Assembly: GCA_036794825.1 (NCBI GenBank)
Contig: DAIRGA010000032.1
Coordinates: 1-56,597, forward strand
Reading direction: 5' to 3'
Length of the DNA stretch: 56,597 nucleotides
Origin: RZYY01 sp036794825
Lineage (GTDB): Bacteria; Bacteroidota; Bacteroidia; Bacteroidales; 4484-276
Position numbers and translations under genes: made by a program. The notes under the pieces were generated by a model. That model saw only the letters and a program-made list of their open reading frames with translations, was not told the DNA's origin and did no database searches. Shown here one piece after another: positions 44,473-52,105 of the stretch (position 1 is its first letter; the number at the start of each line of letters is the position of its first letter).

Positions 44473-45420
44473 ATGAAAACCAAGCTGAAAGTACTCTGGA
44501 AAAGACTCTCCACCAAGGAGTATAACGTTCGTTATTCGAGACTGGCCGGCGAGATTGAGTGCTATAAACCGGTGCTCGAAAACCGTATTGCCATAAGCTA
44601 CTCGCAGGAGGCCGAGTGGGCAAAACAGGCCAAAGTCCTGATTGCGAGATCGGAAAGGTTTCTTAGCGAATTCAAGATTGATGAGGCCTGGAAAGCCTTC
44701 CACACGGCGAAGCGGCTGGAGATCATGGCCATGACCGACGAGGAACGCCTGACCCTGGCAGATGAGCTCAGGATGGAGGTGGCCAAACTCAATGTGTGGC
44801 GCAAGGAGGCTGTTCTTGAGATCATCGGCCGAAACCGCGCTGAATTCCCCAGGCCACCGGCGGCAATGGCTCTGATGCGCGCAGTAGAACTCAAGGACGA
44901 GCACTACAACAACCAATATTACAAAAACCAGCTCTCACAAAATCTCTTTTCGCTGCTTTTCGGTCTTATATTGATCTGGATCGCGCTGATTTTTATATTC
45001 TTATACTTCCTTATGACTAAATATGAGGTTGATCTCAGCAAGTCGCTCAACAACTGGGAATACTTTGTGGGAGTTTTGCTTTTTGGCTTCCTGGGCGCCA
45101 CCACCAGCGCTATCCTTTTCACACGCTATCTTTCCCGATATTCAAGGATCACCGAAATCGGCAGCAGCCGTGTGATTACCCTGAGCAAAATATTTGTCGG
45201 AGCGGCTTTCTCCGTTTTCATTTTCATGGTTCTCAAATCATCCATCGCCGAAAACATTCAGATTTTTGCCTTCAAAATCAATGAACCGCTCGACTACTTT
45301 GTGGTTGCCTTTGTTTCAGGATTCTCCGAACGCCTGGCCCAAAAAGCCATCGAAAGCATAGTGGGAAAGGAAAAAGACGAGGAAAAGCCCGCAGCAACTG
45401 CTGAGAAACATGAAAGTTGA
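44473..45420 (+). CDS. Membrane protein with soluble N-terminal half, downstream of the effector
   Basis: A 315-residue protein. Residues 1-155 are soluble and strongly helical (coiled-coil-like) with many charged residues; four hydrophobic segments then follow at about 157-180 (FSLLFGLILIWIALIFIFLY), 195-220, 235-260 and 275-295, the last containing FVSGFSERLAQKAIESI. It starts 87 bp after the caspase-like gene and has no signal peptide. The GFSER motif region resembles a family of uncharacterised bacterial membrane proteins. Possible roles are an immunity partner, a membrane anchor or docking protein for the particle, or a pore component; sequence alone cannot decide. Confidence 0.7.
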   Translation: MKTKLKVLWKRLSTKEYNVRYSRLAGEIECYKPVLENRIAISYSQEAEWAKQAKVLIARSERFLSEFKIDEAWKAFHTAKRLEIMAMTDEERLTLADELRMEVAKLNVWRKEAVLEIIGRNRAEFPRPPAAMALMRAVELKDEHYNNQYYKNQLSQNLFSLLFGLILIWIALIFIFLYFLMTKYEVDLSKSLNNWEYFVGVLLFGFLGATTSAILFTRYLSRYSRITEIGSSRVITLSKIFVGAAFSVFIFMVLKSSIAENIQIFAFKINEPLDYFVVAFVSGFSERLAQKAIESIVGKEKDEEKPAATAEKHES

Positions 45421-45534
45421 TCAGGGAGTAATGTTACGGATAGGATAATTGTAAATAGGCTTGTGTGAAGTATTTTTCTCTTGCAAATTAAAACAGTAGA
45501 AAAACAACTCGTGAAAAAAGCAACAAACCCATAA

Positions 45535-45636
45535 ATGGAACAAAGCATTTCGATCAGCTATCTGAGTGCTGGATTGTACCTGGTTGAAGTATCCAATCAG
45601 GATAAAACGGTGACGCGACGATTGATAAAGCATTAA
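45535..45636 (+). pseudogene. Orphan fragment of a T9SS C-terminal sorting domain
   Basis: 33 codons (starting MEQSISISYLSAGLYLVEVS) encode the end of a type A sorting domain: SYLSAGLYLVEVSNQDKTV and the basic closing TRRLIKH before TAA. The cargo part and export signal are absent, and a hairpin terminator follows. This indicates the 3' remnant of a surface-protein gene whose front half was deleted or displaced, possibly when the neighbouring cluster was inserted. Confidence 0.6.
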
Positions 45637-45660
45637 TAACATTATAGTTACAAGTCCTGA

Positions 45661-45695
45661 AACCCGCCGGTTAAATGATCGTGCGGGTTTTTGTT
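45661..45695 (+). terminator. Rho-independent terminator after T9SS fragment
   Basis: Arms AACCCGC (45661-45667) and GCGGGTT (45683-45689), then TTTTTGTT. This is what remains of the 3' end of the truncated gene. Confidence 0.7.
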
Positions 45696-45813
45696 ATGAA
45701 CTTCGATAGTATCCTGTATCAGCGGTAAACGGGCGCTTATCTCCGGAATTCTGTAAAATTCTTAGGTCTATTTTCGATTCAAATTGTGAGGTACTTACAA
45801 GAGAGAAAATGTA

Positions 45814-45821
45814 TATCTTTG
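45814..45821 (+). promoter_or_regulatory. -7 promoter box of brnTA
   Basis: TATCTTTG, a perfect TAnnTTTG match, lies 17 bp before the BrnT start codon, so the leader is very short or absent. No -33 box with standard spacing was found. Confidence 0.5.
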
Positions 45822-45838
45822 CAACATACAATTAAACT

Positions 45839-46135
45839 ATGGGGTTGTTCAATTCATGCACGGGCTTTCATTGGGATCAGGGTAATATTGATAAGAACTG
45901 GTTGAAGCATCAGGTCAGTAATAATGAGTGTGAACAAATCTTTTTCAATGATCCGCTGCTGGTTTCTGACGACAGAAATCATTCAACCGATGAGAAAAGA
46001 TGGTATGCCCTGGGAAAAACCGATTTGAACCGCAGTCTGTTTGTCGTTTTTACTATTCGTGATGGCCTGATACGTATCATATCAGCCAGAGATATGCACT
46101 TAAAAGAAAGGAAAATTTACTATGGAACAACATAA
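45839..46135 (+). CDS. brnT: BrnT family toxin
   Basis: A 98-residue toxin of the BrnT family: FHWDQGNIDKNWLKHQVSNNECEQIFFNDPL near the start and VFTIRDGLIRIISARDMHLKERKIY near the end, a RelE-like RNase fold. Here the toxin precedes its antitoxin, as usual for brnTA, and overlaps it by 14 bp, so they are translated together. Confidence 0.93.
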   Translation: MGLFNSCTGFHWDQGNIDKNWLKHQVSNNECEQIFFNDPLLVSDDRNHSTDEKRWYALGKTDLNRSLFVVFTIRDGLIRIISARDMHLKERKIYYGTT

Positions 46136-46400
46136 ATCAATTCCTCAGTTCGAGAGTGAGGATCAGGAAAGAGCGTTTTGGGCTGAAAAGGATTCTGTGG
46201 AATACATTGATTGGTCAAAAGCTGAGAAGACTATTTTCCCAAATCTGAAGCCCACATCCAAAACCATATCGTTGCGTTTACCGGGATTTATTATTGACGA
46301 GCTGAAGGTGATTGCTCATAAGCGGGATATTCCTTATCAATCATTGATTAAAATATTTCTCAAGGAGAAAATTGATCAGGAATTCAGCAGGCTTCCCTGA
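46122..46400 (+). CDS. brnA: BrnA family antitoxin
   Basis: A 92-residue protein with an N-terminal toxin-binding segment (IPQFESEDQERAFWAEKDSVEYIDWSKA) and a C-terminal ribbon-helix-helix-type DNA-binding part (SKTISLRLPGFIIDELKVIAHKRDIPYQSLIKIFL). It represses the operon and neutralises BrnT. Confidence 0.9.
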   Translation: MEQHKSIPQFESEDQERAFWAEKDSVEYIDWSKAEKTIFPNLKPTSKTISLRLPGFIIDELKVIAHKRDIPYQSLIKIFLKEKIDQEFSRLP

Positions 46401-46557
46401 AAGTGGGAAAAAGTAGATTCATCAACAGGCAAGTACGCTAAATCATTGATGGTCAGGCAGGTTTATTTGAAATACCGGTAGTATCACTCAAAGGGATAAA
46501 GTTGCTTAGTTTTGATCAACTACATCTGCACAACCCTTCAAATCTTTTCACGACTCA

Positions 46558-47406
46558 TCACCCATTCGCAATCAGCACGATAGCTACGATGGCGAGGCCG
46601 AGGCCGATGAGTTTGTGGGTGGTGGGTTTTTCGTGGAAAAAGAGAAAGCCGGCCAGTGATGAGAGGGCTACTACTCCTACGTTGTAAACGGGAACAAAAA
46701 AGGAAACCTGGAAGAGGTCAAGGCCTTTGAGGAAGTAAAGCGTTGAGAACCAGTTGAGCAGGCCAAGAATGATGCCTGCCAGGATATTTCGGAGGGCAAA
46801 TTTCTCCTTTTTATGAGCAGCAAACATCACTACGCTTCCCAGTATCAGCGCAACGCCGAATGCTGTAGCGAGAAAGACCACAAAATCGCCGTTGATAAAA
46901 TAATGCTCGGCCACTTTCATCATCGAATCGTTAATGCCGACAGCAAAAAAAAGCATGACAGGCAAAAACGCATGCTTCGTGTTGACCAGCAATGTTTTAC
47001 CCTTTTTCGAGGTGAAATAAAAGGCGATCATTGCCACAACTATTCCGGTTATTTTGGCCCACCCTGCAGTATCATTAAAAATCAGGAAACCAAGTGTTAT
47101 CGGGATTATAACCGACATGCGGCTTGAAATTGCGGTAACCGACACCCCGCTATGTCTTGCTGATAGCGCAAACAGATTGAATGACACGATGAGCGTAACG
47201 CCGATTACCAGTGCTGATAAAAACCAGGTCTGTGACGGAATCGCAGAGAAGCTGAAGTTACCTGCCTGGCTCAGATAACCAAAAGCCGCTGCAACAAAGT
47301 AGTTGACCGTGATGGCTTGCAGAATACTGACCTTGAAGCGCTCAAACAAACGAAAAGTAACAATGATGAGCGTTGAGGTGAGTATGGCAAGAACGAGGTA
47401 AATCAT
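46558..47406 (-). CDS. EamA/DMT-type transporter
   Basis: A 282-residue inner-membrane protein with about ten hydrophobic helices, typical of drug/metabolite transporters: LTSTLIIVTFRLFERFKVSILQAITVNYF near the start, VTAISSRMSVIIPITLGFLIFND in the middle, SFFVPVYNVGVVALSSLAGFLFFHEKPTTHKLIGLGL at the end. The second EamA repeat is preserved. Substrate unknown. Confidence 0.85.
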   Translation of the reverse strand: MIYLVLAILTSTLIIVTFRLFERFKVSILQAITVNYFVAAAFGYLSQAGNFSFSAIPSQTWFLSALVIGVTLIVSFNLFALSARHSGVSVTAISSRMSVIIPITLGFLIFNDTAGWAKITGIVVAMIAFYFTSKKGKTLLVNTKHAFLPVMLFFAVGINDSMMKVAEHYFINGDFVVFLATAFGVALILGSVVMFAAHKKEKFALRNILAGIILGLLNWFSTLYFLKGLDLFQVSFFVPVYNVGVVALSSLAGFLFFHEKPTTHKLIGLGLAIVAIVLIANG

Positions 47407-47436
47407 CGGTTACTCCTGGTTGGTGGTTGAAAACGG

Positions 47437-48375
47437 CTAAATTCCTGCGGTGTTCAGGTTGCCAAGGCTGATGGTGAAGACTTTGGATTGGTTGATGTCG
47501 TCGTCGTTCACAAGTTTGATGGCGACCTGCAGGTGGAGCAGGTAGATATTCAATTCGGTGGACTTAGACTGGATTTTTCCGATTTTCAGGATGTCGGAAT
47601 TGATGATTCCGTAAGTTCTTTTTTCGATGATGCCGAAAATCTCGTCCGGGTAGTCTTCGAGGATGTTCTGGTCGTAATCGTCCAGAAAATCGTGAATGTT
47701 GGAAATCTCCGACATGGTAATCACCTGCAGGTTTTCGAGCCCGCCAATATTCACCAGGAACCATTTGTGCACATTTTGCTCGATCAGGCAGCGGTTCAGG
47801 TTGTCGCGCTGCAAAATTCTCGCATTGTTGATGATGGTCCGTCCGAAATAGTTTTTGTGGAATTTGTAAATCTTATCGTAAGTGATGGCATACCTCAGGT
47901 TGATGCTGCCGATGATGCTCCTGAGTTTGGGGTAAAAGTGGAAAGCATTGAAAACCCTGACTACTGTGGCAATGTTGATGGCAAAAAGCAGAGAATGTAA
48001 AGGGGTGTCGAAAATGAAGAAACCACCGTCGCCAGTGCTGATGAAGTGGTCGAGGATACGTTGGCGGTCGTATTTTTGGAAAATATATTTATGATGGACA
48101 AAGCATTGATCTATAGCCGTTTCCATAATACGGCGCATCAGAAACGGCAGCAGCGCCTGCTCCAGAACACCATAACCGCTGCTGTACTGGTAAATATCAA
48201 TACCTAAAACTGATTTGTCGGGAATATTATCGTAACTGATGTAGCTTTTCAGTTCATCAAACAGGTCTTCATCATCGGGAATCACGTTGGTCTTACGAAA
48301 AATAACCCGGTGGTCTTTTTCGTGCATGATCCTGCTAAGTTTTTCGAAATCAAGTTCTTTAATCGGAATGCTCAT
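47437..48375 (-). CDS. Degenerate nucleotide cyclase-like protein
   Basis: A 312-residue cytoplasmic protein. Residues 55-200 resemble the fold of class III cyclases: GIDIYQYSSGYGVLEQALLPF, STGDGGFFIFDTPLHSLLFAI with the GDG turn, and FGRTIINNARIL. The usual catalytic acidic pair and base-binding residues were not all identified, so it may be a catalytically dead or a sensing version. It is followed by a region of about 100 residues with no recognised features. The start at 48375 fits the family; it could be a regulatory protein. No neighbour suggests a pathway. Confidence 0.55.
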   Translation of the reverse strand: MSIPIKELDFEKLSRIMHEKDHRVIFRKTNVIPDDEDLFDELKSYISYDNIPDKSVLGIDIYQYSSGYGVLEQALLPFLMRRIMETAIDQCFVHHKYIFQKYDRQRILDHFISTGDGGFFIFDTPLHSLLFAINIATVVRVFNAFHFYPKLRSIIGSINLRYAITYDKIYKFHKNYFGRTIINNARILQRDNLNRCLIEQNVHKWFLVNIGGLENLQVITMSEISNIHDFLDDYDQNILEDYPDEIFGIIEKRTYGIINSDILKIGKIQSKSTELNIYLLHLQVAIKLVNDDDINQSKVFTISLGNLNTAGI

Positions 48376-48768
48376 ACATTGGTCCGTTTAAAATAGTGGG
48401 GGCAAAAGTATCAAAATTCCGCGATTGGAAAAATGAGGGGGAATGGGGAAGTGGGCTATAGGGGTAATGGTGTGATGGGGAAATGGGTTGGGTGGGTTGA
48501 AGGGTTTAAAGATTGTCCGAAGGGTTTAAATGTTGTCCGAAGGACTCCTTTGGAGAGGAGTTGAAGGGTTTAGAGCTTTAAAAGTTGATGCGTTGAGGGA
48601 AACCGATCAACGGTGGCTGAGACTTCGGCGTGAGCGCTCAGTCGAACGCTTGTCGTTTCACGGTGGCTGAGCTTGTCGAAGCCACCGGGAATGCCTTTGT
48701 CTCAGCCCTAAGACAGAAATCAATCTTAAGAAGGGCTTTTCTCTCTCAAATGAAATTAATTTACAAAA
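48376..48768. other. Intergenic region with dispersed repeats
   Basis: No gene seen. It contains two closely spaced copies of TTGTCCGAAGG (48513-48543 area) and, at 48617-48687, dispersed repeats shared with 15434-15468. Confidence 0.5.
48661..48687. repeat. Palindromic dispersed repeat (hairpin)
   Basis: Arms CGGTGGCT (48661-48668) and AGCCACCG (48680-48687) around GAGCTTGTCGA. A related non-palindromic copy with CTGAG...TTCGGCGTGAG lies directly before it (48617-48653) and matches 15434-15468. Confidence 0.65.
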
Positions 48769-50007
48769 TCAACTACTACCCTTGTTGCCCCTGTTACTAT
48801 TTCCTGACCATTTCCTGGATGAGCGTGATTTGCGGCGTTCCGGATTCCGGTCGGATTCTTTGCCTGGCGATGATTTTGAGAGTTCATCGGGTAGGGGCAG
48901 TTTTTTGATTTCGTTGCCGATGAGCTTTTCGATTCTTTTAAAATTCATGGTTTCGCGGTGATTCACGAATGTGAGTGCCACGCCGGTTTTTTCGGCTCTT
49001 GCCGTTCTGCCCACCCTGTGCACATAGTCCTCGGCATCCTGCGGCACATTATAATTGATTACCAGGCTTATGTTTTCGATATCAATCCCACGCGACACAA
49101 TGTCGGTAGCAACGAGGATCTGTATTTCACGGTTTCTGAAAAGCCTCAGCACCTCTTTACGCTCGTTTTGTTCCAGGTCAGAGTGAATAGCCTTGGCGTT
49201 GAATTTCATATTGATAAGCTCCTTTTCCAGCTCTTTCACGCCCGATTTTGTCGAAGAAAAAATCAGGATGGATGGAAGATCTTTTCCCCGGATCAACTGC
49301 TTGAGCAGCGCTGTTTTTCGGTCGTCGCTGACCAGGTATGCCGCCTGAAGGACGTTTTCGGGTGGTTTAGCCAGCGCCATGGTGATCTCTTTGGGATGGT
49401 ACATGATCTTTTTTGCGAGCGACCGGATTTCGTTGGGCATAGTGGCCGAAAACATCAGGGTATGTCGCTTTTTTGGCAGAAAGCTTACAATCTTCTGTAT
49501 ATCGGGTAGAAAACCCATGTCGAGCATCCGGTCGGCTTCGTCGAGGATGAGGTATTCGAGGTGTTTCAAATCCACATACCCCAGGTTGAGATGCGAAATG
49601 AGTCTCCCAGGTGTGGCCACAATTATGCCGGTTCCGGTTCTGATGGCTTTACGTTCGAGTTCGAAATCGGTGCCGCTGCCTCCTCCGTAAACTGCGATGG
49701 AACTCACCCCGGCGAAATAGGAAAATCCTTCGAGCTGCTGGTCAATCTGCATCGCCAACTCACGTGTTGGTGAGATGATGAGCGCTTTGATAGTATGAGG
49801 GTGCGATTTTGATGATAAAATGTTGTGCAGCACGGGAAGCACATAGGCCGCTGTTTTTCCGGTTCCGGTTTGTGCGCAGGCAATCAGATCGTTACCGCCA
49901 AGTATGATGGGTATGGCCTCTTCCTGGATAGGGGTAGGATTTTCAAAACCGACTGCATCAATGCCTTGCATGATGTCGGGGTGCAGATTCAGGTCTTCAA
50001 ACTTCAA
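48769..50007 (-). CDS. DEAD-box RNA helicase
   Basis: A 412-residue RhlE-type RNA helicase. Motifs: Q motif (ENPTPIQE), AQTGTGKT at 45-52, PTRELA, TPGRL, LDEADRM, SATMP and HRVGRTARA. It ends in a basic Ser/Arg/Asn-rich tail (RRKSRSSRKWSGNSNRGNKG). The likely start is a TTG at 50005-50007, because the conserved FEDLNLHPDI sequence begins there and no in-frame ATG lies upstream. It unwinds RNA, e.g. in ribosome assembly or mRNA turnover. Confidence 0.93.
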   Translation of the reverse strand: MKFEDLNLHPDIMQGIDAVGFENPTPIQEEAIPIILGGNDLIACAQTGTGKTAAYVLPVLHNILSSKSHPHTIKALIISPTRELAMQIDQQLEGFSYFAGVSSIAVYGGGSGTDFELERKAIRTGTGIIVATPGRLISHLNLGYVDLKHLEYLILDEADRMLDMGFLPDIQKIVSFLPKKRHTLMFSATMPNEIRSLAKKIMYHPKEITMALAKPPENVLQAAYLVSDDRKTALLKQLIRGKDLPSILIFSSTKSGVKELEKELINMKFNAKAIHSDLEQNERKEVLRLFRNREIQILVATDIVSRGIDIENISLVINYNVPQDAEDYVHRVGRTARAEKTGVALTFVNHRETMNFKRIEKLIGNEIKKLPLPDELSKSSPGKESDRNPERRKSRSSRKWSGNSNRGNKGSS

Positions 50008-50093
50008 AATGGATAGTATTTGGATAATTATTGGTTGACTATGTGAATGTTAAATAATGATCTATAACAATTAATTCCGGTGAAAGTTACCAC

Positions 50094-50930
50094 TTACCTG
50101 AGTTTGTCGAGAAAAACGGCCATCTCCTGCTGGATTTTTAGCGCCTCAGTACGGGCAGCATCTGCAAAATCTTCATCTTTCGAAGCAAAGATAATCCCCC
50201 TCGATGAATTGATCAGCAGCCCTGCATCTTTGTTCAGCCCGGCTTTTGAAACCTCCTCCAGGCTACCTCCCTGAGCGCCGACGCCCGGGATCAATAAGAA
50301 ATGATCGGGTGCCAGTTGCCTGATTCTGAGTAGCATATCTGATCGGGTTGCACCTACTACATACATAAGGTTCTGGTTGGTTCCCCAATTATTTGCCTGC
50401 TTTAATACCCGCTCAAAAAGCTGGTCTCCATTATCAAGATTTAGTTTTTGAAAATCCTCAAACCCTGAATTGGAGGTTAAGGCAAGCAGAATCACCCATT
50501 TGTCCGGATAATTGAAAAATGGCTTTACGGAGTCATTTCCCATGTAAGGTGCAACGGTAATGGCGTCAAAGCCAAATCCATCCGGTGGGTCAGCTAAAAA
50601 GGCTTTGGCATACATCTCCGAAGTGTTGCCGATGTCGCCGCGTTTGGCATCGGCAATGGTAAATAGAGTATTACGGAATTTGTCCAGATAACGGATGGTT
50701 TTTTCCAGGCTTTGCCAGCCTTTTATTCCGTTGCTTTCGTAAAAAGCCGTGTTGATTTTGTAAGCAGCGGTCAGGTCGTGGGTAATGTCAATAATCGCCT
50801 TGTTAAACTCAAATACAGGGTCGGCGTATCCGTTGAGAAAAGCCGGGATTCTTGCTGCATCACTATCCAGGCCAATACAGAGGTAGGATTGTTTTTCCCG
50901 GATGATTGAAACGAGTCTTTCGCGTGTCAT
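50094..50930 (-). CDS. pyrF: Orotidine 5'-phosphate decarboxylase
   Basis: A 278-residue enzyme of pyrimidine synthesis that decarboxylates OMP to UMP. Recognisable: LCIGLDSDAARIPAFL near the start and the catalytic motif FTIADAKRGDIGNTSEMYAKA. It is the longer type II form. Placed upstream of the helicase gene on the same strand, with about 86 bp between; they may not share a transcript. Confidence 0.95.
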   Translation of the reverse strand: MTRERLVSIIREKQSYLCIGLDSDAARIPAFLNGYADPVFEFNKAIIDITHDLTAAYKINTAFYESNGIKGWQSLEKTIRYLDKFRNTLFTIADAKRGDIGNTSEMYAKAFLADPPDGFGFDAITVAPYMGNDSVKPFFNYPDKWVILLALTSNSGFEDFQKLNLDNGDQLFERVLKQANNWGTNQNLMYVVGATRSDMLLRIRQLAPDHFLLIPGVGAQGGSLEEVSKAGLNKDAGLLINSSRGIIFASKDEDFADAARTEALKIQQEMAVFLDKLR

Positions 50931-51196
50931 AATATGTCAAATTGCGGGGTAAAGGTAGCATGAAATGAGTAATTGCTTCATTGAAAACATCATGAATCTG
51001 ATTTTAATCATTTTTACTCTTTGGTTTTAGCAGTCAGGCTTTGATTAACCAAGATCTTTATCAGCCAGGATTACCAGTTGTAGTTCCCGGAGATACACCT
51101 TTGCAAAATCAATTAAACTGATAACAAGAATCACTAATGTCCGAAAAAGCTTTGTTAATCCGCTACGCGAAATACTTACTGATCACAATGCATTGT

Positions 51197-51274
51197 TCTA
51201 CAATACTTTATCCCTGCCCATCCGGTCAGGCGGGCACAACATGGAATTCGCCGTTGGCGATAGAGTATTGTAGA
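51197..51274. repeat. Inverted-repeat (MITE-like) element
   Basis: The 16-bp arms TCTACAATACTTTATC and GATAGAGTATTGTAGA are complementary with one mismatch, separated by 46 bp that include CCGGTCAGGCGGGCAC. Such small non-coding elements are often mobilised in trans. No target duplication was confirmed. Confidence 0.5.
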
Positions 51275-51310
51275 GAGAAGATCAGCACTTTTTTCATAAT
51301 TACCTCGTAG

Positions 51311-51375
51311 AGGTTAAAGAAATCAAGTGTTTTAGGACGATTGAATAATTTTACCCGGTCAGTATTGAAAAAGAA
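51311..51375. repeat. Dispersed repeat shared with window start
   Basis: Similar to 21-87: TTAAAGAAATCAAG, GATTGA, AATTTT, CGG, CAGTA and TGAAAAA are shared in order. The other copy lies directly after the symporter terminator. Confidence 0.55.
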
Positions 51376-51443
51376 TTTCATCCATTTAAACCAATCCACC
51401 CTGTCAGGCGTTTGAGATGCACTTGAATTTCATTGAATGTGAT

Positions 51444-52088
51444 ATGCTGAACGACTTAATTACAATTACTCCGCAGCACGAAAGCTCTGCCAGAGCGATT
51501 TTTTCCAAAGTTTTAGAGAGAAGAAAGCTTTTGACCAAGGACAAAATGATTATTACCATTACCGGTGAAGTGGGTTCCGGAAAATCCACCATCAGCAATG
51601 TTTTGGGACGATTACTCAAGGATGAAGGAATCCGTGCAAAGATTATTGACCTGGATGATTTTTACAAAATCCCTCCCCTCCAGCGTCGTGAATGGCGAGT
51701 GAAAAACGGATTGGAAAGTATAGGCTACGATGAGTACGATTGGGATGTGCTTAACTCCAACATTGCCGCTTTTATGAAAGATAAATCAGCCACCATGCCT
51801 TGCGTTGACCTGATTACCAGCTATGTGGACGAATTAAAAACCAACTACAAAGGTGTTGATGTTTTGATAATCAACGGCTTGTATGCATTGAAGATCAAAG
51901 AGGCTGACCTGAAAGTTTTTGTGGAATACACCTACCATGAAACCCGTGAAGCGCAGCTATATGGTGGTAAAGAAAAAATGGACGATTACCGCCAGAAAGT
52001 GTTGCAGCGGGAGCATGAAGTAGTGACCTCGATGAAAAATCATGCCGAATTTTTTGTTGACTTCGAAAGTAGTTTATTTCATTTATAA
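51444..52088 (+). CDS. Uridine kinase-like P-loop protein (copy 1)
   Basis: A 214-residue P-loop phosphotransferase of the uridine kinase/phosphoribulokinase-like superfamily. Walker A GEVGSGKS is at residues 41-48. Further motifs: IIDLDDFYKIPPLQRREWRVKNGLES, DWDVLNSNI, MPCVDLITSYVDEL and VLIINGLYALK. The ATG at 51444 was chosen because it aligns with the start of the neighbouring paralogue. Substrate not known; uridine kinases phosphorylate uridine or cytidine, and this family is divergent. Confidence 0.75.
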   Translation: MLNDLITITPQHESSARAIFSKVLERRKLLTKDKMIITITGEVGSGKSTISNVLGRLLKDEGIRAKIIDLDDFYKIPPLQRREWRVKNGLESIGYDEYDWDVLNSNIAAFMKDKSATMPCVDLITSYVDELKTNYKGVDVLIINGLYALKIKEADLKVFVEYTYHETREAQLYGGKEKMDDYRQKVLQREHEVVTSMKNHAEFFVDFESSLFHL

Positions 52089-52105
52089 ATCAATAACTTA
52101 CGATT

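Larger units (their letters stand above)
45421..45838. other. Intergenic region with T9SS tail remnant, terminator and promoter
   Basis: It contains an orphan T9SS sorting-domain fragment (45535-45636), a terminator after it (45661-45695) and a TATCTTTG -7 box (45814-45821) for the BrnT gene. No intact gene. Confidence 0.6.
50931..51443. other. Intergenic region with MITE-like inverted repeat and dispersed repeat
   Basis: No gene is supported. It contains a 16-bp inverted repeat (51197-51212 and 51259-51274, one mismatch) spanning 78 bp, then at 51311-51375 a sequence about 80% similar to that at 21-87. Confidence 0.55.

Noticed and set aside
47488..48000. 170-codon plus-strand frame opposite the cyclase-like gene
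   Set aside because: Valine/aspartate-rich antisense translation without features.
48958..49509. 183-codon plus-strand frame opposite the helicase
   Set aside because: Antisense shadow of conserved helicase motifs.
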